Both the position numbers and the translations under genes were made by a program. A stretch of DNA of 64,000 bases, taken from NCBI GenBank assembly GCA_964058805.1, contig CAXKVV010000121.1, positions 31,750-95,749 on the forward strand, read 5' to 3'. Positions 45,033 through 55,471 of the stretch are shown in pieces (position 1 is the stretch's first letter; each line of letters starts with the position of its first letter). The notes beneath the pieces were generated by a model that saw nothing but the letters and a program-made list of their open reading frames with translations, was not told the DNA's origin and ran no database searches. The stretch is from Schoenoplectus triqueter. Taxonomy: Eukaryota > Streptophyta > Magnoliopsida > Poales > Cyperaceae.

Positions 45033-47578
45033 TTAGTGCCTCTTGTTTTTGCCTCCCACTCTCAGTGCGATGTAAAAAAGAAATCGATAAAGAAACCCCC
45101 ATGCAATCTGCACCCAGATCTCATCCCATTTACTGAGATCAGTAATAACATTTTGCTCCAGTATATTAGGTCCAGTCATCATGCATGTGTCTATTGTAAT
45201 ATTTGTCTGAAGTATCATACTGATGTTCGGTAACAGTGACGCCTTTACTTGATAAGGATACTGCTCTATTATTGTATCGTCAAAGAGTTGAACCCCTCGA
45301 GAATAGCATGTTGAGTTGTCGCCAAACTCATTCTGCGAAACACCTTGGTATGGGTACTTTATCAAGGAAAAGTAATGGTACCACAGCCAATAGTCTGGAA
45401 TACGGTTGCGATTGCGGTAGAACCCACAAAATATCATGAAAGAGTTTAACGCTCCAAACATAATAGTAAAGCCGGACACAAACTCAGAAATAATACCAGA
45501 TAAGAAGTTTGCAAATCCACTACCCGACCAAAATGTAGCCAAAGTACAAATTGTATAATATAGAAAACCATGTAAGCCGCCTTCTAGGCCAATAGGGAAG
45601 TATGTTATACCGGCAAATACTACAGAATACACAACCAGTGCAGGGAAGCCTTCAATCGCACGAGAAATCACAAAAGAGGAGCGACGGTATGCATTGTGGG
45701 ATGTCTCCCGATAGAAAATATAACGCTCCTCGAGAAAGGCGGGCAAAGAAATGAAAGAAATAAAGAACAATGTGACCATAGCAGCTGTGAAGAAACCAAG
45801 CCGCTCCTTAACGCCAGTTGATGACTTCTCAAGTTTCAAAAAAAATGATGCATAAGTCACACTAGTGATAATAATCATAACCAGCTGGGTTAGGAAGATC
45901 TGTGGCAATCGCCTGGAGTAGGCAAACGACCGCTTCATAAGTATGCAAATCTGTAAATACCGATATTTTTTATTGTTTAAATCTAATATTTGATAGCTAG
46001 AGTATCAATATGTTTGATGCACTGGAAAAGAAATCAAACTATGGAATTGAATCGCTTACCTCAGTCCAGCAATGATTCGCATAATTGGGCATTGTACCAT
46101 CAACAAGCCTGGCATTAGGGACGCTGTTAATAATTGCTTCCCTCAAGGTCACTCCTTTTGAATCACATACTACAGATGGTTCACGTTTTGATACATTTCG
46201 AAGTCCCCAAGAACGATTGAAAGCTATTAGACGTCTAATAGTCATCGGATCAGTTTGCTCATCCTCCTGAAGATGATGAACAAGGTCCAGGGTGAACTCG
46301 GCTGGGTTTTGTTCCCTAGGGATTGGCATGCCAAACTCAGAGAAGAACTTTGGGAGGTTGGTAGGAGAGCCATAGTAGACGCTGCGCCCACGCGATAGAA
46401 AGATTGTACGGTCTAACAGATTAAGAATGCGAAAACTTGGCTGGTGGATCGACATAATTACAATACTTCCCCTTAAGGCAATCTCATGAACCACCTGCAT
46501 ACGTAAAAGGGTAAATATGATATAAACCCATTAAGTTATATATAAAATATTAACATTCTTTTTGTTTGCCAATTACACATTCTCTTGATTCGATTTGGAT
46601 CAAAACAAAGCATCTTAATTCATGCATTGTATTGAGAATCAGCTTTTGTTTAGCGTCAAAAAACAACGTCCTCTATGCGCGAGGTTGTGAGTTAAAAACG
46701 CGGATGGAAAGTTTTAAGGACAATTATGAAATTTGAGAGCTTGACTCTTATTTTTCCGATCGAAAAAAAAAATCATGCACTGTATTTGCTAACAATAATA
46801 TATATTTATAATTTATTATATTTGGATTAGTTATTTTTCATTAATATACGCAACACATTATGAGCTAACAAATTAGAGTATCTACCTGGATTACTAAGTA
46901 GGCACTTGTGGAATCTAATCCGGAAATAGGTTCATCCAAGAATAGAATGATTGGATCATGCACAATATCCACCCCAATCGATACACGCCGACGCTCACCA
47001 CCAGAGATACCGCGGTGTCCCACATCCCCCACTATAGTATTTGCTGCTCTCCTGAGCCCGAGTTGGTCAATCAACGATTGCACTCTGTCAATTTTCTGTT
47101 TCTTGCTCAATGTTCGAGGCAATTTGAACTCTGCAGCGAACATCAGTGTCTCTTCAACAGTGAGCATTGAATACAACAAATCATCTTGCATCACATAGGC
47201 CGATATCACTTTAAGCAGGGTCCCACTTTTCAGTTTCTCTCCATTGAGTGTAATAGACCCTTTTAAGCTTTCACGTGCAATTCGATTTGCCAAAGCATCC
47301 AGCAAGGTGGATTTGCCGGACCCAGTCGGGCCAAGTATTGCCAGAATCTCTCCCTGCCTAGCTTCCCCGGAGACATGGTCGAGTAGGGTCTTAGTGGTAG
47401 GAGGAGGTCTTCCAATGTCATAAGGGACAGCTTGGTCCTCAGTTTTTAGGAAGGATTGGGTGCGAGTGGCTTTCTTCTTCGGCAGTCTCACGCAATATGT
47501 GATGTCAGTGAACACCAGGTGGAATGCAGAACGCATCGCATGGTTCACGGAGATGTTGTTTAAGGGTTCTAATTCCAT
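45033..47578 (-). CDS. ABCG half-size transporter, copy D (3 exons)
   Basis: Same family and exon plan as copy A. Exons are 47578-46886, 46494-46060 and 45950-45033, all with phase-0 GT-AG junctions. The protein is 681 aa, starting [14 protein letters not shown], 92 nt below the TATA box at 47662-47670. Walker [11 protein letters not shown]-loop YVMQDD, signature ISGGERRR, Walker B ILFLDEP and H-loop SIHQPS are present. Six membrane segments, the NNST, NIS and NIT glycosylation sequons and the basic tail (GGKNKRH) are conserved. TM2 differs from the other copies ([10 protein letters not shown]). Intron 1 is 391 bp, longer than in the other copies (255-305 bp), because of a SINE-like insertion. 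No disabling change was seen. Confidence 0.9.
46634..46772 (+). mobile_element. SINE-like insertion in intron 1 of copy D
   Basis: A 139-bp insert absent from the intron of the other three genes. It ends in an A-rich tail and is flanked by near-perfect 14-bp direct copies, TCATGCATTGTATT (46620-46633) and TCATGCACTGTATT (46773-46786). An internal GAGGTTGTGAGTT resembles a degenerate tRNA-type B box. An A-rich tail with a long duplication indicates target-primed insertion; the tRNA origin is tentative. Confidence 0.6.
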
Positions 47579-47661
47579 TAGCGAACTATATAGGTTTGTG
47601 CTTCTTCCTTCTTCACTAGAAAGAAGAGAGGATTCTTGGCAATGAATCGATGATGAGTATT

Positions 47662-47670
47662 CTATTTATA
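47662..47670 (-). promoter_or_regulatory. TATA box of ABCG copy D
   Basis: TATAAATAG on the minus strand, identical to copy A and 92 nt above the start codon. The leader between TATA and ATG also resembles copy A (ATCGATGATGAG and AGAAGAGAGGA stretches). Confidence 0.65.
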
Positions 47671-47771
47671 ATCATGTGGAAAACCATGTATTAATAATGT
47701 ACAGAAGGTCTGAAATGAAGTTTTAGGATGTAAGTTTAATATGTCAACGTATTAACTTTCCCTCGAATTAC

Positions 47772-47787
47772 TTGATCAATCGAGGAA
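47772..47787. promoter_or_regulatory. Conserved upstream block (copy D)
   Basis: TTGATCAATCGAGGAA, one base from the block above copy A, about 195 bp above the start codon and preceded by AACTTTCCC as in copy A. Confidence 0.35.
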
Positions 47788-50349
47788 GTAGTAATATTTT
47801 AGTGCCCTGGTCAGATTAGAATTATTATTCAATCCATTAAGATTTAACAGTTAGATAATCAACTCTGATTTAATAACAAATTAAGATAATGCGTAGTGTG
47901 TGTTTACAATTCAAATAATATATATATTTGTCAATATTTAAAGCTGAATATCTTAAACTCTTATTTTATCTTATAAAATTCTAAGAATTAAATGGAGATG
48001 AAATGGATATTTGAATTAGCTAAATATATTCAGCTTCGGATTGAAACCTAAGAACCGCTAGGATTCGAGTACTGAAAACTGAAATCCGCTATAAATTCGA
48101 AATTTTTTTAATACGATTGGCCGGGTAATCAGGTTAAGATTTGCATCCGTGCTTAAACAATTTATTTTTCCACCGCTACCACAAAACTGTAACGTTTTTT
48201 TTTTTTTTAAAATAGCTATATAGGATTAATGCGTTGCGAAGAAATGAATGGAAGATTCAGTGATGGTTTTTAAAGATTAATCTTGAGATAGATCACTTGA
48301 TGTTTATTTATATTTGGTCATTCCAATTAGTTTTTCCACTAAAAAATAATTGAAAAACTAATAAAAAATAAATTTTATTTTATTTTATTTATCTATTTTT
48401 CATTCCAATTAATTTTGGCAACAAATGTAATTTTATTTTAATTATTTTTCGAGTGAAAAAACTAATTGGAGTAACCAAATATGAATAAACATCAAAGTTC
48501 AGTGACTAAAAAATGGATAAATAGAAGTTCAGTGATCAAATATGAATAAGCATCAAAATTCAGTGACTTGTCAAAAAATTAACTCGTTTTTAAATAACAA
48601 CAGTTACACAAGATGTGTGAAAAATAACAAAAAAATACTAAGAAAGTTGATAACGATTTTTATGAAAAAATTATTACTCAAGGTTAGCGGGCTCCATCTA
48701 TGTCAGAATCGACTAACTTAATTGTTAGATGCATTTACTTTCTAATGATTTTTACATAAAAATAGTTACTGATTTAGGTCAGTGGGCCCCACCAATATCT
48801 GTTAACTTATTTGTTAGATACATTCACCTTTAGTAACAATTTTTACATAAAAATCATTACTGAATTAGATTAGTAGGCCCCACCAATGTCAGAACTAGAT
48901 CAGAATCTTGCTGATTTAATTATTAGATATCTTTGGTAATGATTTATTTATAAAAACCTTTACTGCTGGCAAAATCACAATAACATTTTTTATGAAAAAA
49001 CATTACTAAAGATCAATATATCACCTCTATGTATACCTTCAATAATGATATTTATGAAAAACCAAATAAACCTTCTGCTAGTAGCCCTTCCAAGATATTG
49101 AAACTCCAAAAAATCATTACTAAATATTCCAATCAATAATAATTCAGAAAAGTGACACCTACGGATTCTAAACTCTTAGTAATGAAAAAATCATTACTAA
49201 ACATTCCAATCAATAGTAATTCAGAAAAGTGACACCTACGGATTCTTAACTCTTATTATATTCTTCGTTTATTCCAATTTCATCCAACGTTCCCGAAAGA
49301 AGAAGAAAACACAAAAAAAAATGTGAAGGCACAATTGAAATCGGAGCATCTCACTTTTAGAAGGTCATAACTTTTGATAAAAAAAAAACTCTGATCAAGA
49401 CATTCTATACTGTCATGAAAAAATTACAACGAGAACTACAAGGTTAATAGGTTATGTTGCTATGCTCATTTCCGAGGCCAAATATATTTATATTTTTTTA
49501 TTTATTTATATATGTGCATGTTCTTTATATGTCCATATTTTTTTGTGTATTTATACTTATTAAATAAAATAGCTAAAAGACTCTTTAAGAAATTCTCAAG
49601 GATATTTTTTTCAATTATTTTTTAAAAAAAAATTAGTAATGATTTTTATGTAAAAATCATTACTGAAGGTCACCATCAATAACATTTTTTATAGAAAATT
49701 AAATCATTATCAAGATGCCTTCAGTAACCACTACGCCAAAAGATCCCTTTTACAGCGCACCATTTAAATCAGTTTTAAGCTAAAAAAACGCTGTAAAAGA
49801 CTTTACAACGGTTGTTAAAAGAAAAACGCTGCTAAGTTTACAATGATTTTTAGCTTAAAACCGCTGTAAAACCCATTTACAGCGGTTTTCAGCTAAAAAC
49901 CGCTGTAAACTTAGTAGTGTTTTTCTTCTAAAACCGCTATAAAGCCTTTACAGTATTTTTTTATCTAAAAAACCATTGTAAAGTTGCTAATAATTGTTGT
50001 TGCCCTAAGTACTCTCTCTCTCTCTCCCAACCAGCAGCCGCCACCATTAAAGGAGCTCCGAATTTGAGCATTTTTTTAGCTCGAAATAGCACAAAATTCC
50101 ACCATATTTGATCAAATTTTCTGTTCTCTTCTCTTATTGTCTCAACAACAAACTTCTCCTCTATCTTCTCTCAAACGAAGTGAATAATGGAAGCGGACCG
50201 AAGCGGATGATTGGAGCGGGTTTGATTTCTCTTTGTCGCCATCGTCGTGCCCCTCCCTCTCTCCTCCTCCCCTTCGCCTCGCCGCTCCACAGCCGCAGGG
50301 AGACGTGTTGTTGCCTCGCCACAGCCACAGTCACAGGGAGACGTGCCGC

Positions 50350-50412
50350 TACCTCATTCTGTGTCGTTGCCTCATTCTGTGTCGCTGCCTCGTTCTGTGT
50401 CGCTGCCTCGCC
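50350..50412. repeat. 18-bp tandem repeat, about 3 copies
   Basis: TCATTCTGTGTCGTTGCC and two diverged copies in a row, within the GC-rich leader of the inner CACTA element. It keeps a reading frame, but no protein family is recognised. Confidence 0.7.
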
Positions 50413-50695
50413 TCGCCGCGCCGCGCTGCTACACGTAAGTATTCTCATACTTAGTTCAATTTTAAGCATTGTACAAATCTTAAAAATTCGCTTGCAAGGG
50501 GTGCAAGCGTTATTGGCAACTGCGCAACTCAAGTAAACTTATGGGAGTAAATGATCCATTGATTTTTCGACAGATTTCGATATGGTTACATATTATATAA
50601 TTAGCGTTATGGTTAATTATAATTAATTAGGTCATTGTATATGCATGAATAATTATACGTATTAACCTGTTATTTTATATTTATAATTATTATTA

Positions 50696-50930
50696 GTGCC
50701 CGACGCAACCTGGCGGCAGTGAGTGCGGGTATTATGTCATGCGGACCATGATTGAAATCATCAAGAATTACCCATTAGATTATTTTCCCAAGGGGAGTAG
50801 AAATTAATTATACATAGTTAAATTTATTAATTGTTTCAATATATATCTACATACTAATCATTTTATTTTTTCGGAGCATCAAAACCTACAACCCTTTGAC
50901 ATCGGCTGAGTACGAGGAAGTAAAATAACT
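50696..50930 (+). pseudogene. Ulp1/SENP-like cysteine protease C-terminal fragment
   Basis: Preceded by an acceptor-like TTATTAG, the reading PTQPGGSECGYYVMRTMIEI runs from about 50699 and continues to a stop near 50807. The pattern QPxGxxECGYYVMRxM is the catalytic-Cys segment of Ulp1-type (C48) proteases, which cleave SUMO-like conjugates and are found in several plant MULE and CACTA elements. A second piece (TYNPLTSAEYEEVK, near 50882-50926) fits the usual family end. The His and Asp of the active site were not found, so this is a fragment. Confidence 0.6.
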
Positions 50931-51592
50931 TAGGGTTGAGTTTGTGATTTTTTTGTTTTGATATTTTTATCATTTAGTTTTAATATTTTGTAAATATTTG
51001 TTATATTTTATTGTATTATGTAGTATTATGCATGGATGTTAGATAAATTAGTTAATTAGATGTAGTTAATTAGTAATTAAATATAGTTATTATTATATTT
51101 GTGAAAATACATGTGATGGAAATATTATATATGGCTAGCATATATGGGCTAGTCACAGAAATAAAAAAATTCAAAAAAAAAGTTTATAGCGGTTCTTATG
51201 AAAAAATCGCTGTAAATCTCTGTTTACAGCGGTTTTTAACTACAAAATCGCTGTAATAAGTCATATTTAGATCGATTTTTTCATAAGAACCGCTATAAAC
51301 TATTTGCAGCTGTTTTTAACAAAACCGCAGTTAAACTTTGCAGCGCTCCCAATAACAGTGGTTGTATAACCGTTGCTAACTTGAGAGAAATAACAACTGT
51401 AAAAAGGGTAGTGAACAGTTCTTTCATAAAAATCTTTATTGAAGATAGACACAAAAGATGTTCTGAATTTTTATTGGTGGCGGAGTCCATTGCCTTTAAT
51501 AATGATTGTTATAATTTTTTATGATTGTGCCATCAATAACGGTTGCCGATGGGTTCTAAGCACCGTTATTGATGTTATTTTTTGTGGTAGTG

Positions 51593-52249
51593 TACAAGTG
51601 ATTATCAACATTTTAAACGCATTTGTAAAAACAAAAGAGCCCAATTCTGCTGTGGAACTTCACTTGAATTTTACTATTCATGATGTTAATGAGCCGGTTC
51701 TAATTAATTCTAATATAAATTCTATAAATAATTTTAGTTCATAATATAACAAGTACTCTTGTGAAAAAACACTTCTTCATATTCTTTTGTAAAGTGGATC
51801 TCTTGACAACTATTTTATACTACTTTCAAATATATTTATAAATATTTTAAAAACAAATAAAAATTACAAACAAATTTGTAAATTTATACATTGGTTGTGT
51901 TTCAAATATCATACAATTTAAATAGGATTTGATGTTTCATCAATGATCATCAAATCATATGGTCATTATAACGGTTTAAATTTAATGATTTTCATCCGTA
52001 ATATATCACAATAAATCTCTAAGTTCAGGAATATTTCTGTAAAAAAGAATTTCAATCATAGGTTTTTTAAATTTATTTGAAAGTGCTTAGCAAGATTGTG
52101 AAAGATAAATATTGGTCAAGAGATCCATATCGCTACAAAACTCCATGCAATTATTGATTTTCTTACCATTTGTTCATATTATTTTTTGGTTCGAATATAT
52201 AGTTATATATTAAAAAAAAAAGCTCTATTGATCCGGCATATTATTATTT

Positions 52250-52260
<11 letters not shown>
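51593..52260. repeat. Continuation of the D upstream flank, shared in part with 5511
   Basis: TACAAGTGATTATCAACATTTTAAACGCATTT matches the flank of copy A, after which similarity fades. The rest is AT-rich with no gene. Confidence 0.55.
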
Positions 52261-52281
<21 letters not shown>

Positions 52282-52282
<1 letters not shown>

Positions 52283-52697
52283 TGGAGTAGAGATACCGTG
52301 AGCTTAAACTCACGAAAGCCTTCCGTGAGCTTAACTCAAAAAACATATCAAATCATTTTAAAATTTTAATTTATCATTCTCATTAAATTCTTTATATGAA
52401 AATCTCATGGGATGCAAAAATTTGGAGCGTTTTGAGTTTTTTAAGTTATCGTTTTTAATTTTTAAAAATGATGTTCAAGTATTGAATATATTATTATTAT
52501 TTTTAGAGCTGATTTTCAAAAATTAAAAATGGTGACTTAAAAAGCTCAAAAGGCTCCAAATTTTTGCATCCCATGAGATTTTCATATAAAGAATTTAATG
52601 AGAATGATAAATTAAAATTTCGAGATGATTTAATATGTTTTTTGAGTTAAGCTCATGGAAGGCCTCTGTGAGTTTAAGCTCACGGTATCTCCACTCC
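52282..52697. mobile_element. Long palindromic MITE, copy 3 (best preserved)
   Basis: A 416-bp near-perfect foldback. The left arm GTGGAGTAGAGATACCGTGA ... GCAAAAATTTGGAGC is mirrored by the right arm over more than 150 bp each, with a short centre near 52490. It is inserted in a (TA)n/(GA)n tract. The same family forms 28100-29199. A transcript through it would fold into one long hairpin. Confidence 0.8.
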
Positions 52698-52840
52698 TAT
52701 ATATATATATATATATTTGAAACATAAATCTCCGTCATTTCGTAAAAAATCGAGATTTATTATCATCTCTACTAAAAATGAAATTCATTATCATATGTAC
52801 TAAATTATTTACTATTATTTTTAATTAGATAACTAATCCA

Positions 52841-52966
52841 TTGTATGTCAAAATTCAAAACGTCACATCGCTATATACAATTAAACGATTATTTAAATAT
52901 TGTTCACGGCTCACCCATTCTATGTCAAAGGTCAAAAAGTCACATCGCTGTATACAATTAAACGGT
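52841..52966. repeat. Direct repeat, two copies about 75 bp apart
   Basis: CCATTGTATGTCAAAATTCA...ACATCGCTATATACAATTAAACG (52841-52890) recurs at 52916-52966 with few changes. No function is evident. Confidence 0.65.
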
Positions 52967-53229
52967 GATGGGCGTTGTTAGATTTGGCCTGATTACGTAG
53001 GTTTATACTCTTGGTTTTGAAAGATAACTTGTTTTGCTGTAGGCTGAGCTTTCCTTTTTCTTTTTCTTTGTTGATTATTATTTTCTTTGTTTTCCTTAGG
53101 CAGCAACCCTCAACTATTTTATCCAAACTGTTAACACTATACAAATTTATATTAGTCGTTACTGGATGCATCCCATTAAATTTGATCTTTTTAGATATTT
53201 CATGTTAAATTAATAAAAAAAATGATATA

Positions 53230-54110
53230 TATATTTATTCATATTCAACCCGGGCTTTCTTTCTAGTTTCTATACATTGCCTGGGCCGCTTACTTCAAGC
53301 CCAGTTTTTCAATGAGGCCCACATCCATCAAAAGACAAGGTACAGGTTCTGTAACTCGGTGAATTTCATGGTAGGCTGAAGCTGGATTGAAATGAATAAA
53401 AAATCGACAAATATAACTGGAATGCATGTTACTGAAACACTCAAGCTTTTAAGATTACTTGTATTCTATCAATATTTTTCTCTTGGGAAAATGTCTCTTA
53501 CGTTACGTGGAGGGTTAGTTCCAACGTCCATTGAATCTGACGCATCATACGATTCAAGAAAATTATTCTGTCATTCATCGTATTCAAATTTGACCCAATA
53601 TATGCTAAAACATCCCCGCTCCTTTTTTGTTCACTGGAGGCCTTAATTTCTTGTGCAGCTGAGCCTATATTTACTCCATTCATTTAGACTGGAGTATTAA
53701 ACATCCCCAAACGCAAAAGTTATGTTGTTTCGATCAAAGAAACATGCCAGGATTCCATTATTCATGAATTTTCCCTCAGTTTTTTTTTTAAACGTACGTC
53801 GTAGAACAAACTTGAAACTAGTATATCCATTCGTTCCAATGAAAACGTCAGTTATTTTTTCAGAAAAGTTCAGAATAGGAGGGGGGGGGGGGATTTCATT
53901 GTGAAAAAAACTTGTCACTGATTCTTATCATATGCTTTACAGATAATACTCCAATTAAATTCGTCAAAAAAAATAATAATACAGTGAACCAGTCAGTACA
54001 AGAAAACATCAAACTGACTGGATTAACAAAGAGAACGGGATAAATGTAAAAAAAAAAAGACCTAAGAAAGTAGACCATATTTCCTTTTCTTTTATTTAAT
54101 TTACTAGCTG
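53230..54110. repeat. Orphan ABCG 3'-flank module E (no gene attached)
   Basis: Matches the module downstream of copies B and D. GGGCTTTCTTTCTA, CAAGCCCAGTTT, GGCCCACATC, GATTGAAATGAATAA, TTCTTATCATATGCTTTACAGAT and AATTAAATTCGTCA are in order. An extra part (53540-53890) matches 1476-1700 in the A unit. A LINE remnant replaces the place where an ABCG stop codon would be expected. It includes an 11-G run at 53881-53891. Confidence 0.65.
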
Positions 54111-54560
54111 ATACTCTATCTAAAATTATTTCAAAAGGCAAGGAATAAGATTATCTAGAGAGATTAATTTTGATGAAAGTAATGTTATCAACTTAAATTT
54201 TGTTGACGATACATTACTATTTCTTAAAACATATCATAAAACGATTGAGGCACTAAAATTTCTATAAGGTTTCGAAAATAAATCTAATTTAAGAATAAAT
54301 TTTTCAGAAAGTATAAGTTATACCATAAAATATTTCAAATTAAGAAGGCAAAATTCTAGCAAATATCTTAGGGTGTAAGTTAGGTTCTCTCCCTATTAAT
54401 TACTTACGCACTTTATTACATTGGAAAAAAAAACTGAAAGTTCATAATTGACTTCTTAATAAGTAAAAAAAAAGTTACCCAATAGAAAAGGGGAACTATA
54501 TCCTAAGAGAGAAGATTAACATTGTTTTCTTAAAGTATCTAACAGTTAGATAATATCACA
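54100..54560 (+). pseudogene. LINE (L1-type) reverse-transcriptase fragment
   Basis: The reading NFVDDTLLFLKTYHKTIEAL (about 54202-54260) contains the RT catalytic motif F(A/V)DDT. It is followed, after a stop, by a GFENKSNLRINFSES segment that corresponds to the usual GLKINxxKS of plant LINEs, and then by an ILGCKLGSLPINYL-like segment in another frame. Stops and frameshifts show it is dead. It occupies the position where an ABCG gene would follow the orphan module. Confidence 0.65.
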
Positions 54561-55180
54561 ATAATAGTTAGATATAAAGCATCAGTAGGAGAATATATAT
54601 GAAGATCTCAAGAAAGAGTGAGGTTAGATTAGAGTTATAAGAATTAGAGGTAACATATCCGAATGTTGTAGCAAAATAAATCATTACAAATTTTATTCAA
54701 AAAGCTCTAGAATATTTTCACTGCCAAACTATCGCAATAAATCCCACATTTGTTGTAAAGGATCATCTCGAGATAAAATTAAATGAAAATCATCCTCTAA
54801 CCGTTATAATAGGTCCCAATAACTATTGTAACGAATTAAATCATTTGTGTGCAAACTTTGTTCAAAAAGCTTCAAATTAAATTCATCTTACATCTACAAC
54901 AGTTAACCTCGTTAGGATTAGTATTGCCTAACCGTTGCAATGATTAGCTAACTATTACAATGAATACGTGTGATTTCTTGCGAATTTTATCGATTCTTGT
55001 TCGAGGTGAAGTTTTCTTGCCAAAGGTGATCTTCTTTCGGAGTTTCATCAGTTTTTGGTAAATTTTGCATCTTAGACCTTATTTTTATCAGTTGACAATA
55101 ATGACTCATATGAGGATAAAAAATCGCACAAGCAACCAATACAAAGGGTGTAAGTTGTTCTACTCGTTCGATACCACTCA
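54561..55180. other. AT-rich spacer, no gene seen
   Basis: Repeated short phrases AACTATTGTAACGAATTAAAT, AACCGTTGCAATG and AACTATTACAATG (54770-54970) suggest a decayed subterminal-repeat region of a DNA transposon, but no ends were identified. Confidence 0.35.
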
Positions 55181-55471
55181 TTGATTTTACCAGAGCCTGA
55201 ACAAATCGGTACCTATTTTGAGATGCCTAGTCCTTTATCAACTATAAAGGTTAATTTCAAAACATTGGGTATCGGTGAGGTTTTTTTTTTTTTTTTTGAG
55301 AAAGTCAGGGCCATTCGGGACCAAAAAACCACTCAATTGGATAAGTACCTTGATCACATGGGTTGGCGTCAGTTCCTCTCTTTAAATGAATCGATATATA
55401 TGCCAACCTCCAATTTCATAACGAACCATTCTATACTACATCTTGGCTTTTCGGTCATCCCTTTGAACTAA
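55181..55471 (+). pseudogene. Possible retroelement ORF1 fragment
   Basis: A 96-codon ORF with QLDKYLDHMGWRQFLSLNES near its centre, reminiscent of the 'xxLGWxxFxxxxExxY' segment of putative plant transposon proteins (Athila/Ogre-type). A run of T residues (about 55281-55296) encodes poly-Phe and is probably a slippage scar. No flanking domains were found. The assignment is tentative. Confidence 0.3.

Larger units (their letters stand above)
49729..51413 (+). mobile_element. Inner CACTA element with Ulp1-type protease remnant
   Basis: It starts CACTACGCCAAAAGATCCCT and ends with the inverse of CACTACCCTTTTTACAG, with a perfect 3-bp duplication AAC (49726-49728 and 51414-51416). Subterminal repeats of AACCGCTGTAAA type are dense in both ends. 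The interior has a GC-rich leader (50210-50440) and a Ulp1 C-terminal exon near 50700. It is inserted in the outer CACTA and is therefore younger. No TNP-type transposase was seen; it is non-autonomous. Confidence 0.88.
48174..51592. mobile_element. Outer CACTA element, interrupted by a second CACTA
   Basis: The left end CGCTACCACAAAACTGTAAC and the inverted right end CACTACCACAAAAAATAACA match. Subterminal repeats of the type AAAAATCATTACTGAA recur on both sides. The empty site survives upstream of copy A (5505-5530, ...TTATTTTC|TACAAGTGATTATC). In the D unit the element sits exactly at that TAC, with CAC on the left and TAC (51593-51595) on the right as the 3-bp duplication. Without the inner element it is about 1.73 kb and carries no recognised gene. 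Confidence 0.8.

Noticed and set aside
50161..50532. Minus-strand ORF with TQNEA repeats
   Set aside because: Antisense reading of the 18-bp repeat in the inner CACTA leader.
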